Assembly (NCBI GenBank): GCA_013791745.1
Contig: VMTH01000163.1
Span: 1-32,574, forward strand
Source: Candidatus Omnitrophota bacterium
GTDB lineage: Bacteria > CG03
DNA length: 32,574 nt
Direction: 5' to 3'
Of the stretch, positions 23,606 through 31,677 are shown in pieces (position 1 is the stretch's first letter; each line of letters starts with the position of its first letter). A program made the translations under genes and the position numbers. The notes under the pieces were generated by a model that saw only the letters and a list, made by a program, of their open reading frames with translations, was not told the origin of the DNA and ran no database searches.

Positions 23606-24589
23606 ATGGATGTAAATGAACTGAATCAGAAAGTGCTTGCCGAGAACGTGAAGGTGAAGAACATCATCAGAGAGCTCCACCGCGTCATCGTGGGGCAGGA
23701 TGAGCTTCTGGAAAGGCTGCTCATAGGGATTTTCACCCACAGCCATGTCCTTGTCGAGGGCGTGCCGGGGCTGGCGAAAACATTGGCCGTGAGCACTCTT
23801 GCCCAGAGCCTTGACATGGATTTCAAGAGGATACAATTCACGCCGGATCTTCTTCCGGCGGATATCATAGGCACGCAGATATATCATCCCGCCCAGGGGA
23901 AGTTCTCCGTTAAGAAGGGGCCCGTGTTCGCGAATTTCATCCTTGCCGACGAGATAAACCGAGCCCCGGCCAAGGTGCAGTCGGCTCTGCTCGAATCCAT
24001 GCAGGAGAGGCAGGTGACGATAGGGGACACGACACACATGCTTCCCGTGCCTTTTTTTGTCATGGCCACGCAGAACCCGATAGAGCAGGAGGGGACTTAC
24101 CCTCTGCCCGAGGCGCAGATAGACAGGTTCATGATGAAAGTCGTCATAGATTATCCGGGAATAGACGAGGAGAAGGATATCATAGAAAGGGTGGGGATAA
24201 AGAAGCTCCCGAAGGTTGATAAGGTCATTACGAAAGAAGATGTCACTATGCTCCAGGAACTCATCGAGCAGATATATATTGACGACAAGATAAAAAGTTA
24301 CTGCGTCAATCTGGCCGCCGCCACGAGGCATCCTGAGAATTTCGGACTGGAAAAACTCAAGGCGCTGCTGGCATGGGGCGTTTCGCCGAGGGCAACGCTG
24401 CATCTTGTTTACGCCGCGCGCGCGAAGGCCTTCATAGAAGGCAGGGGTTTTGTCATACCGGAAGACGTGAAAGACGTCGCCAGGGATGTGTTCCGCCACA
24501 GGATCATCCTCAGCTATGAGGGCGAAGCCGAAAACCAGACGCCGGACAAAATAATCTCCGAGCTCCTATCAGTTGTTGAAGTGCCGTAA
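23606..24589 (+). CDS. moxR: MoxR-family AAA+ ATPase
   Basis: ATPase of 327 residues that acts as a chaperone-like partner of VWA-domain proteins. Walker A is GVPGLAKT (about residues 53-60), Walker B ILADEINRAPAKVQSALLESM (about 111), sensor 1 in MATQNPIEQEGTYPLPEAQIDRF, and an Arg finger region downstream. The ATG at 23606 is chosen over 23594 because GGAGGG (23596-23601) is correctly placed for it. It leads the Bat cluster: DUF58, a BatD-like protein, BatA, BatB-BatC, BatD and BatE follow, the normal MoxR gene context. The GC-richer composition resumes here after the AT-rich patch. Confidence 0.93.
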   Translation: MDVNELNQKVLAENVKVKNIIRELHRVIVGQDELLERLLIGIFTHSHVLVEGVPGLAKTLAVSTLAQSLDMDFKRIQFTPDLLPADIIGTQIYHPAQGKFSVKKGPVFANFILADEINRAPAKVQSALLESMQERQVTIGDTTHMLPVPFFVMATQNPIEQEGTYPLPEAQIDRFMMKVVIDYPGIDEEKDIIERVGIKKLPKVDKVITKEDVTMLQELIEQIYIDDKIKSYCVNLAAATRHPENFGLEKLKALLAWGVSPRATLHLVYAARAKAFIEGRGFVIPEDVKDVARDVFRHRIILSYEGEAENQTPDKIISELLSVVEVP

Positions 24590-24640
24590 AAATATCTATG
24601 GCTTTCAGATTTTTAGCGGCATCATTCCCCGCTCACAAGT

Positions 24641-25519
24641 ATGATAAGTGAGAAAGAGATATTAAAAAAAGTCCTGAAGATAGAGCTCCGCGCGAGGTTT
24701 CTCGCCCAGCAGCTCTTCACGGGAAAATACGCCTCTTCCTTTAAGGGAAAGGGCATAGAGTTCTCCGAGGTGCGCCCATACGCTCCCGGCGATGATGTCA
24801 GGAGCATAGACTGGAACATCACCGCGCGCATGAACGCCCCCTATATCAAGGAATTCACCGAGGAGCGCCAGCTTTCCGTCGTTTTCATGCTCGATATAGG
24901 CGCTTCCATGCACTTTGGCACTTCCGAGAAGATGAAAAGGGAATACGCGACGGAAGTGGCCTCTCTTCTGGCCTGGACTTCGGCGAGAAACGGCGACAAA
25001 GCGGGGCTCATTCTTTTCAGCTCCGGCATAGAGAAATATATACCGCCGAGGAAAGGGCGCTTCCACATAATGAGGATAATCAGGGAAATGCTTTACGCCG
25101 AACCCACGGCCCGGGCCTCGGATATTCAGGGGGCTCTTGAGTTCGCGTCCAGAGTGTTCGGTAAAAAGAGCATAATCTTTGTTTTCAGCGATTTCTTCAC
25201 ACTGGACGACGCGCGGAAACTGCGCATATTATCCTCAAAACACGATGTGATCGGCTTGAGGGTGAGGGACAGATCCGAGGTGACGCTTCCTGAATGCGGG
25301 ATGGTCAGGATAAAAGACAGCGTCAGCGCCCGACGCTGTTTCGCCGATTTTTCATCCCGCGCTTCAAGAAAAATATTTTCCCAGAGGTTGAGCGCGGAAG
25401 AGCGCATGCTGGATTCTCTTTTTAATTCCGCCGGATGCGATCTCCTGAAGCTCTCCACCGGCGACGATTATGTGCCGCCGCTCCTGAATCTTTTCAGGAC
25501 GAGGTCGAGGAGAAGATGA
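24641..25519 (+). CDS. DUF58 domain protein (VWA-like), Bat operon
   Basis: A cytoplasmic protein of 292 residues, the usual companion of MoxR. The DUF58 signature FSEVRPYAPGDDVRSIDW is at about residues 42-58. A VWA-like fold follows, opening FMLDIGASMHF. Here the DxSxS metal motif reads DIGAS, with Gly in place of the first Ser. GDKAGLILF and SIIFVFSDFF match the later VWA strands. There is no strong ribosome-binding site before the ATG and 51 bases separate it from moxR. Its stop overlaps the next start as ATGA. No transmembrane segment is seen. Confidence 0.88.
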   Translation: MISEKEILKKVLKIELRARFLAQQLFTGKYASSFKGKGIEFSEVRPYAPGDDVRSIDWNITARMNAPYIKEFTEERQLSVVFMLDIGASMHFGTSEKMKREYATEVASLLAWTSARNGDKAGLILFSSGIEKYIPPRKGRFHIMRIIREMLYAEPTARASDIQGALEFASRVFGKKSIIFVFSDFFTLDDARKLRILSSKHDVIGLRVRDRSEVTLPECGMVRIKDSVSARRCFADFSSRASRKIFSQRLSAEERMLDSLFNSAGCDLLKLSTGDDYVPPLLNLFRTRSRRR

Positions 25520-26379
25520 GGATACCTGCTGTTTTAGCGCTGGCCTTCGCCTGCCTTTGTCCGGCCTTCGCCGCGGACGCCGCGGCTTCTAAATCCGCCG
25601 TTTCAGGCGCGGTCATCCTCATCCCTTCTTCCACGCACACGGTTATCGGCGGGCTCTTTGAGTTGAACGCCGTCATAACGAAAGAGGCTCATCAGAAGGT
25701 GGAAAACATAATACTCCCCGCGTCGGCTAACATAAAATTTTCTCTCGCGGAACACCAAAAAGGCGCGCAAAACGACTACGCGCGTTTTGAGCTCCGTTTC
25801 TTTGATCTCGGCGAGGTGACGGTGCCCTCACCGGAATTCGTCATCTCAAGCGCCGTCGTGAGAGGAGAGCCTTTCGGCGTTTTTGTAAAGGGCCGTCTGG
25901 GGGAGGCCGAGGCCGAAATAAAAAAGCTCCGGCCGCAGAAGAGGGGGGCGTTTCCCAAACTGATCGCGCTCATAGCGCTGCTTGCCGCTTTAGCCGCGGC
26001 CTATTATTTCCTGAGGCGGAAACAAGTCCTTGTCTCTCCTGAAGAACAGATGAGCCCTGAAGAGTGGTACGCCTCGGCTCTTGACGCTCTTGACAGGAAC
26101 ACCCCTGTCAATGAACTTCTCGACGGCTTGTCCGATACCTTCAGGATATATCTTGAAAAGAAGCGCGGCCTTCCGGCCATATTCCTGGACACGAGCGAAA
26201 TAGACGCAGAGTTGAAGAAAAGAGCTTTCAGCACGGAAGAAAGGCTTAAAGCCGTTTCTTTTCTCCGTTCCTGCGACCTCGCGAAATTCGCGGGACAGAG
26301 TTTTGATGAGAGGGAGATCGATAAACTTTTCAAAGACGCCTGCTCCTTCGCCGGAATAGGTGGCAGAGGGAGCTCATGA
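25516..26379 (+). CDS. BatD-like membrane protein with one central transmembrane segment
   Basis: 287 residues. A signal peptide (VLALAFACLCPAFAADA) is followed by a periplasmic beta-rich domain of about 120 residues, one transmembrane helix (about residues 148-167, LIALIALLAALAAAYYFL), and a cytoplasmic helical domain of about 120 residues with YASALDALDR and LSDTFRIYLEKK. The same plan, periplasmic beta domain, helix and helical cytoplasmic tail, is seen at larger scale in BatD, so it is probably a small paralogue or the BatX-like subunit seen in some Bat clusters. Start by ATGA overlap with the DUF58 gene; its stop overlaps batA. Function unknown. Confidence 0.65.
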   Translation: MRIPAVLALAFACLCPAFAADAAASKSAVSGAVILIPSSTHTVIGGLFELNAVITKEAHQKVENIILPASANIKFSLAEHQKGAQNDYARFELRFFDLGEVTVPSPEFVISSAVVRGEPFGVFVKGRLGEAEAEIKKLRPQKRGAFPKLIALIALLAALAAAYYFLRRKQVLVSPEEQMSPEEWYASALDALDRNTPVNELLDGLSDTFRIYLEKKRGLPAIFLDTSEIDAELKKRAFSTEERLKAVSFLRSCDLAKFAGQSFDEREIDKLFKDACSFAGIGGRGSS

Positions 26380-27353
26380 AAATCCTCAACCCCTATTTTT
26401 TGATTTTTCTGCCGCTTCTGGCCCTGTGTTTCTGGATGATATTCGGAAACAAGGAAAGCGAATCGGTTTATTATTCAAGAGCTGATTCGCTCGCGCGCTG
26501 GGGGATCTCAAGCGCTCTGCCACATATATGGCGGGGGCTTTATCTGGCGGCGATAGTGCTGGCTTTTATCGCCGGCCTTCGCCCCGCGAAAGGCATCAAC
26601 AGAAAGGAAGAGGTCAAAAATGCCAGGGATATTTTCATTGTCATGGACACATCGCTGAGCATGAACGCCGTCGATCTGAAACCCAACCGGCTGGAAACGG
26701 CCAAGAAGGAAGCCGCCTCTTTCATCAGGAAAAGGGATTTTGACAGGATAGGGCTGGCCGTTTTCGGCGGAGTCGCCATGATGCAGTCTCCTCTCTCCTT
26801 TGACCGCAAAGCCGTTCTGCGCCTTGTATCCGGCATAAAAGCGGGTATGACGGGCGAAGACGGCACAGCCCTAGGCGACGGACTGGGCGTCGCCGTAAAA
26901 CATCTGGCGAAAAGCGCCTCTGTTTCAAAAATCATAGTCCTGCTCACCGACGGAGCCAGCAACAGGGGCGTGATATCGCCGGAGATGGCCTCGGATTTCG
27001 CTAAGAACATAGGGATAAAGATATATACCATAGGCGTCGGCGGCCGCGGAGCGTCGCAGATCCCGATAGATCATCCGGTTTTCGGACAGGTGATGGGAAG
27101 AATAGATGATGACCTCAACGAAACGCTGCTTAAAAAGATAGCCGATGAAACATCCGGCAAATATTACAGGGCGGAATCTGAAAAGGCCATGAGCGAGATT
27201 TACACCGAGATAGATAAGCTCGAGGAAACAAAGATACTTTCCAGCACCTTTGTTGAATACAGGGAATACGCGTCATTATTTATGAACGCGGCTTTCGTTT
27301 TATTTGTGACGGCGATGATTTTGAGATTCGCGCTGATAAGGAGCATACCCTGA
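26376..27353 (+). CDS. batA: BatA, membrane protein with VWA domain
   Basis: 325 residues. Two N-terminal membrane segments (about 5-22 and 52-68) and one at the C-terminus (about 302-320) frame a VWA domain. The metal-ion site is complete: DTSLS (from residue 91), the Thr in GTALGDG, and Asp in LLTDGASN. The VWA domain is on the periplasmic side in Bat proteins. Its start overlaps the preceding stop (ATGA); batB begins two bases after its own stop. Bat proteins are linked to stress or oxygen tolerance in Bacteroides and Leptospira, with a molecular role that remains unclear. Confidence 0.88.
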   Translation: MKILNPYFLIFLPLLALCFWMIFGNKESESVYYSRADSLARWGISSALPHIWRGLYLAAIVLAFIAGLRPAKGINRKEEVKNARDIFIVMDTSLSMNAVDLKPNRLETAKKEAASFIRKRDFDRIGLAVFGGVAMMQSPLSFDRKAVLRLVSGIKAGMTGEDGTALGDGLGVAVKHLAKSASVSKIIVLLTDGASNRGVISPEMASDFAKNIGIKIYTIGVGGRGASQIPIDHPVFGQVMGRIDDDLNETLLKKIADETSGKYYRAESEKAMSEIYTEIDKLEETKILSSTFVEYREYASLFMNAAFVLFVTAMILRFALIRSIP

Positions 27354-27354
27354 T

Positions 27355-28920
27355 ATGATATGGGATAACCCGAAAATATTGTTTGCTCTGTTAGCGCTGC
27401 CTTTTATAGCGCTCTTTTTTGTTTTTGAATGGCGCGCCCGAAGGCAGAGATGTTCTGTTTACGCGTCTTCCTCATTTTTTGAAAAACTCACATCTTTCCG
27501 CCCCCGCGCCGGAATTTTCGCGCGGATATCGGCCGCTCTCGCTTTCGCTTTTTTTGTCACGGCTCTGGCCGGCCCACGCTGGGGACTTGTCAGCAGAAAA
27601 GTGGAGGAAAAATCCAGCTCCGTGATGATAGCTCTTGATGTGTCGTCGAGCATGTTCTGCGAGGACATAAAACCCACGCGATTTAAAGCGTCAATAGCGA
27701 AGATCAAATATATCCTGTCTCTTCTGCGCTCAGAGCGTTACGGCCTTGTGGGTTTTGCCGGACGGGCCTTCACGATCTGTCCTCTCACGGGAGACCTTGC
27801 GTCGCTGAGGATGTTTTTAGACGAGATAAGCGCCGGAGAAATACCTTATCCGGGAACGAACATATCCGAGGCTCTGTCCAAAGCCGCGGAAAGCTTTGAG
27901 GACGATACAAATTCCAGGGCGGTCATACTCCTGACGGACGGCGAGAATCTGCAGGGGGATCCCGCTTCCATTGTGAAAGAACTCAAGGGCATAAGGGTTT
28001 TTGTCATAGGCGTCGGCACTCCCGAGGGCGAGCCCATTCCAGTCAAAGACGACAACGGAAAGGTGACGGGCTACAAAAAAGATGAAAAGGGCGAAACCGT
28101 AATAAGCCGCCGCGATGAGACTCTTCTCCTGCAAATAGCCAATGCCACCAAAGGGCGCTATTTTCCTTTTGATCCCGCCAACAGGGACATAGAGCAGATA
28201 GCCGACGCCATCAATTCAATGGACAAGGATTTTATGGGCGAATCTTTTTCCTCGTCGCTGGAGAAAAAATATCCCATTCCGCTGGCCGCCGCTCTATTTT
28301 TTATGATAGCTGATTTCCTTCTTCCGTTTATAACGCGTAAAAAAACGTTCCTTGATAATATCCCACCCGCGCTCATCCTCCTTCTTTTGATCGCCGCGCC
28401 GTCCATGGCGGATGATATTTCCAGCGGGAACAGGGATTTCAGGAACAGGGATTTTTTCAAAGCCGAACAACATTACAGGGAGGCGCTCAAAAAGAAAGCG
28501 TCAGAGGCGGCCTACTATAATCTGGCCAACACTTATTATTTTATGGAGAAACATGACGATGCGGAAAAAAATTACAGGAAAGCGGCGACTTTTGAGAATC
28601 CCCGTATGGAGGAAGACCTGTTTTACAATATGGCGAACAATTGCTACAGAAAAGGGGATATTGACGAGGCGATAAGCTTTTACCGGCGCGTCTTGCGCGC
28701 TGATCCGTCTTCTTCAGACGCTCTGCACAACCTTGAGATGGCGCTGCGTCAGAAATCCGAAGACAGCGGCAAAAAAGACGGCGAGAAGGATAAGGAGAAG
28801 GAAGGGGATATGTCCGAGGACGATATGCAGCGCGCTATGAATCTGCTGGACGATATGGAAAAAAGCGGCAGGAAAAAACAGGAAAAACAGAAGATGCCCG
28901 CAGTGAGTCAGGACTGGTAG
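27355..28920 (+). CDS. BatB-BatC fusion: VWA domain followed by TPR repeats
   Basis: 521 residues. The first 330 resemble BatB: an N-terminal membrane segment, a second near residue 60, a VWA domain with DVSSS (about residue 95), LLTDGEN and a C-terminal hydrophobic segment near 308-325. A second hydrophobic stretch (about 339-355) then leads into about 100 residues of TPR repeats, including AEQHYREALKKK, AAYYNLANTYY, DAEKNYRKA and FYRRVLRADPSSSDALHNLE, the typical content of BatC. The last 50 residues are very rich in Lys, Glu and Asp. Fusion is unambiguous: the two parts share one open frame with no internal stop. The next gene, batD, starts two bases later. Confidence 0.85.
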   Translation: MIWDNPKILFALLALPFIALFFVFEWRARRQRCSVYASSSFFEKLTSFRPRAGIFARISAALAFAFFVTALAGPRWGLVSRKVEEKSSSVMIALDVSSSMFCEDIKPTRFKASIAKIKYILSLLRSERYGLVGFAGRAFTICPLTGDLASLRMFLDEISAGEIPYPGTNISEALSKAAESFEDDTNSRAVILLTDGENLQGDPASIVKELKGIRVFVIGVGTPEGEPIPVKDDNGKVTGYKKDEKGETVISRRDETLLLQIANATKGRYFPFDPANRDIEQIADAINSMDKDFMGESFSSSLEKKYPIPLAAALFFMIADFLLPFITRKKTFLDNIPPALILLLLIAAPSMADDISSGNRDFRNRDFFKAEQHYREALKKKASEAAYYNLANTYYFMEKHDDAEKNYRKAATFENPRMEEDLFYNMANNCYRKGDIDEAISFYRRVLRADPSSSDALHNLEMALRQKSEDSGKKDGEKDKEKEGDMSEDDMQRAMNLLDDMEKSGRKKQEKQKMPAVSQDW

Positions 28921-28921
28921 A

Positions 28922-30838
28922 ATGATAAGTAGGAAAAGCCTGTCAGGCGAGACGCTATCCGGAGCGGGCCATATGAGCGAGGGGGTTTGCCCAGTGCCCC
29001 GAGCGAATTGGCAGCGAAGCGCATACCTGAGCGGCCGTCTACGGGTAGCGTCTCGTTTGACTATAAGACCATCTGTCGCGGATAATGGCCAGCCCGCCCC
29101 GGCGGACTTGCAGCTCCGGATACCGTCCGGCTTGATCGGCTCTTTCTGCGTGGCGGCGGCGCTTCTTGTTTTGAATTTCGCGCCGCTTGCCGCCGAGGAT
29201 CTGAATATAAGCGCCTCGGTGTCGTCACAGAACATAGGGCTCAATGAACAGCTGACTCTGACGATTTCCGCCTCGGGCTCGGGCGCGAGGCTTCCGGGGA
29301 TGCAGCTTCCTCCGCTGGACGATTTTGACGTCTATTCGTCTGGCACTTCGCAGAACGTCTCATTTGTGAACGGAAAAATGTCGGCGGTCAGCGAGCATAA
29401 GTACATTCTCGTCCCGAAAAGAACGGGGCGGCTGACGATACCGTCTTTTCAGATAGAATACAAAGGCAAAACCCACACGACCCCGGCCATAAGCGTGGAA
29501 GTGCGCCCGGTCTCCTCTCAGGTGAGGGCGGGAAGCGGTGAAAGCCCCCGTCAGGAATCCTTCTGGATAGAGCAGAAGCTGGATAAGGCCTCCTGCTACA
29601 CCGGCGAGCCGGTCTATTACAGTTTTCTTTTTTACGCCGACAGGAACCTGGTACAGAATCCCGGCCTGTCGCTTCCTTCGTTCAACGGATTTCTGAAAGA
29701 GGACCTGCCTCCTCCCCTGCGCTATAATAAAGTCGTGGACGGCAGGAATTATTCGGTGACGGAAATTAAAAGCGTTATTTTTCCGATAACAAAAGGGGCG
29801 TTCCAGTTTGAACAGGCGCGGCTTGAAATAGTGGAATCCAGTTTCCCGGGAGGGAATAACGATTTCTTCGCCGGTTTTTTCGGCGGCGGCCGGAGAAAAG
29901 TCCTGCAAAGCGGCCCTTTGCGGCTGGATGTAAAAAGTCTGCCTCAAAAGGGTAAACCTGATAATTACCGAGGAGCCGTCGGGAGATTCTCCGCATCCGC
30001 CTCAACGGACAAGAAAACTCTCCGCGTCGGGGAGGCGGTGAATCTCACGCTGAAGATTGAGGGCGAGGGGAACATAAGTTCGCTCGCGGAACCGGATTTT
30101 CCGGACCTCGCGAATTTCAGGCGTTACGATATCATCTCATCCCAGCAGATAAGCAAGGATAATTATAAAATTACGGGGAGCAAAACTTTTCAGCTCGTTC
30201 TTGTGCCGCGTGTCGAGGGTGAGCAGATGATACCGGAGCTGGAATATCCCTATTTTGATCCGTCCTCGGGAAAATACGAGGCCGCTCGCACAAAAGAAAT
30301 CCGGCTGAAGGTCGGCAAGGCCGCCCTGGGAACCGCATCCGCTCCGGAAAACCTGCTTTTCAAGGAATTGGGAAAGGACATCAGATATATTAAAGCTGTC
30401 AGAGGCCCTTCGGGAGGCGGTTTTATAGCCGCTCATTTTGTGCTGCTGTCGGCCTTTCCGGCTGTTGTTTTCTTCATGCTTCTGGCGGTGAAGCACCGAG
30501 TCGCCGAAAAGATAATCCCCTCATCGGCTTTGGCGCGGGGGACGGCTTTCAGCCGCTACCGCGCGGCGATTTTGAGGCTCCCTTCCGAGAGGGAGCTCCT
30601 TTGCGGCGGGATTGAAAACGCTTTGTTTAATTTTATCCGGGAACGCTCGAATGCGCCGCGCGGCTGTTCTCCCCAAACGGCATTAGCCGCCGTCTCCAAG
30701 ACCGTCAGAGATGAATTCGCCGCTTTTGTGAGGAAATGCCAGAGCGAAAGATTTTCGCCATCCGGCTGCGGCACGGATCCCTCCACGATGAAAGAAGAGG
30801 CGCTGGTTCTCTTGAAGAAGTTGAAAAAACACCTATGA
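28922..30838 (+). CDS. batD: BatD, large periplasmic protein; unusual N-terminal extension
   Basis: As read, 638 residues. From about residue 90 on it is a normal BatD: repeated beta domains, e.g. LNISASVSSQNIGLNEQLTL and YTGEPVYYSFLFYADR, GEAVNLTLKIEGEGNIS, then a membrane segment (about 500-522) and a short cytoplasmic helical tail. The first ~70 residues, before the hydrophobic signal (about 72-88), are not signal-like and contain the translation of a 120-base palindromic element. A TTG at 29108 (MQLRIPSG then the hydrophobic stretch) is an alternative start that would exclude the whole element from the protein. No ribosome-binding site is clear at either start. The stop overlaps batE as ATGA. 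Confidence 0.85.
   Translation: MISRKSLSGETLSGAGHMSEGVCPVPRANWQRSAYLSGRLRVASRLTIRPSVADNGQPAPADLQLRIPSGLIGSFCVAAALLVLNFAPLAAEDLNISASVSSQNIGLNEQLTLTISASGSGARLPGMQLPPLDDFDVYSSGTSQNVSFVNGKMSAVSEHKYILVPKRTGRLTIPSFQIEYKGKTHTTPAISVEVRPVSSQVRAGSGESPRQESFWIEQKLDKASCYTGEPVYYSFLFYADRNLVQNPGLSLPSFNGFLKEDLPPPLRYNKVVDGRNYSVTEIKSVIFPITKGAFQFEQARLEIVESSFPGGNNDFFAGFFGGGRRKVLQSGPLRLDVKSLPQKGKPDNYRGAVGRFSASASTDKKTLRVGEAVNLTLKIEGEGNISSLAEPDFPDLANFRRYDIISSQQISKDNYKITGSKTFQLVLVPRVEGEQMIPELEYPYFDPSSGKYEAARTKEIRLKVGKAALGTASAPENLLFKELGKDIRYIKAVRGPSGGGFIAAHFVLLSAFPAVVFFMLLAVKHRVAEKIIPSSALARGTAFSRYRAAILRLPSERELLCGGIENALFNFIRERSNAPRGCSPQTALAAVSKTVRDEFAAFVRKCQSERFSPSGCGTDPSTMKEEALVLLKKLKKHL
28942..29061. repeat. 120-base palindromic element with 19-bp arms, in frame inside batD
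   Basis: The arms are GTCAGGCGAGACGCTATCC (28942-28960) and GGGTAGCGTCTCGTTTGAC (29043-29061). They are 16/19 complementary by Watson-Crick rules; the three remaining positions are G.U pairs in RNA, so all 19 can pair. The 82-base interior can fold further: CGGGCC near 28965 with GGCCG at 29033-29037, CATA near 29022-29025 with TATG at 28972-28975, and G-run 28981-28985 with CCCC at 28997-29000. The length is exactly 40 codons and contains no stop in the batD frame. No transposase is nearby and only this copy was recognised. Confidence 0.8.
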
Positions 30839-31608
30839 AAAATATAAAACGCTTTACCGCTCGCCTCACGCGCAAATTTATCACGCTATTAGGAACCGTC
30901 CCCAATACGCCCGTTTTTGCGGCGATGATGCTGGCCGCGACCATTTTTGTGCCTTTTGCCGCCGCTGATGAGGGAGAAGATCTCTACCAGAAACAGAACT
31001 GGCGCGGGGCTTTTGAATTTTATAAAAGCCGCATAGATGCGGATCAGGGCGGTTGGGAAGACTGTTATAACGCCGGGAACTGCCTTTTCAGAATGGGCAA
31101 ATACCCCGAGGCGCGCCTTTATTACCTGAGAGCGAAAAAACTCAGTCCGAGATCCCGCGACATAAATTATAATTTGCAGGTGCTGGGCGAAAAGCTGAGC
31201 CTTCCGGATGTCCCGCAAAGCGCCCTGGCGTCACTCGGGGATCTTTTCACGGAGGATGAATTCAGGACGGCTGTCGTCGTCGTCACATGGCTTTTCTTCT
31301 TCGCGGCTATGCTGCATGTTTTCACAAAAAGCGAATTGTCTCTCTGGCTTGCGGCAGCTCTTTTTGTGACAGGAGCTTTCGCATGGGGCGCTCTCTATGC
31401 TAAAATGAACGGCGGCCCAACGGGCGGTTACGGTATCGTCATGAGGGAGGAGGGAATGCAGAGCGGCCCCGGCGCTTCCTATAAAGTTATAGCCTCTGTT
31501 CCCGCGGGGATGAAGGCCGCCATTTACGACGAGGAAGAAGGCTGGCTCTTTGTGAGAGTCGCCGCCTCAAGCGGCTGGATAAGAAAAAGCGCCCTTGAAA
31601 AAATATAA
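30835..31608 (+). CDS. batE: BatE, TPR protein with two membrane segments and an SH3 domain
   Basis: 257 residues. A signal/anchor region with an unusually long basic start (KNIKRFTARLTRKFITLLGT) precedes the hydrophobic AAMMLAATIFVPFAA. TPR repeats follow (DLYQKQNWRGAFEFYKSR, CYNAGNCLFRMGKYPEARLYY), then two membrane helices (about 135-155 and 165-183) and a C-terminal bacterial SH3 domain (MREEGMQSGPGASYKVIASV to SGWIRKSALEKI). The order TPR, helices, SH3 is typical of BatE. The ATG at 30835 overlaps the batD stop. The LLGTVPNTP part of the N-terminus is the translation of a REP-like motif (30887-30907). Confidence 0.85.
   Translation: MKNIKRFTARLTRKFITLLGTVPNTPVFAAMMLAATIFVPFAAADEGEDLYQKQNWRGAFEFYKSRIDADQGGWEDCYNAGNCLFRMGKYPEARLYYLRAKKLSPRSRDINYNLQVLGEKLSLPDVPQSALASLGDLFTEDEFRTAVVVVTWLFFFAAMLHVFTKSELSLWLAAALFVTGAFAWGALYAKMNGGPTGGYGIVMREEGMQSGPGASYKVIASVPAGMKAAIYDEEEGWLFVRVAASSGWIRKSALEKI
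30860..30907. repeat. REP-like motif translated within the batE signal region
   Basis: The stretch includes CTCGCCTCAC (30860-30869) and AGGAACCGTCCCC (30891-30903) flanked by TATT and AATA. The first, on the other strand, matches the left end of the batD element in 9 of 10 bases (GTGAGGCGAG against GTCAGGCGAG). The second resembles, to my memory, GGAAC-xGTCCCC repeats common in environmental bacteria. Both are inside the coding sequence. Confidence 0.4.
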
Positions 31609-31677
31609 TGGGTCATTTTGGCGTCTGCCGTAAAAGTTTAATGTTGAAATTATTGAGAGAAGAGATTAGGAGGAAAA

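Noticed and set aside
23588-24499. Minus-strand frame of 303 codons opposite moxR
   Set aside because: Antisense to a strongly conserved ATPase, with His/Arg-rich random-looking product.
28942-29061. batD palindromic element as a complete insertion sequence or CRISPR repeat
   Set aside because: It encodes no transposase, has no clear target duplication, and is not part of a regularly spaced array.
29108-29140. TTG at 29108 as the definite start of batD
   Set aside because: It gives a sensible signal peptide, but it lacks a clear ribosome-binding site, so it is kept only as an alternative.
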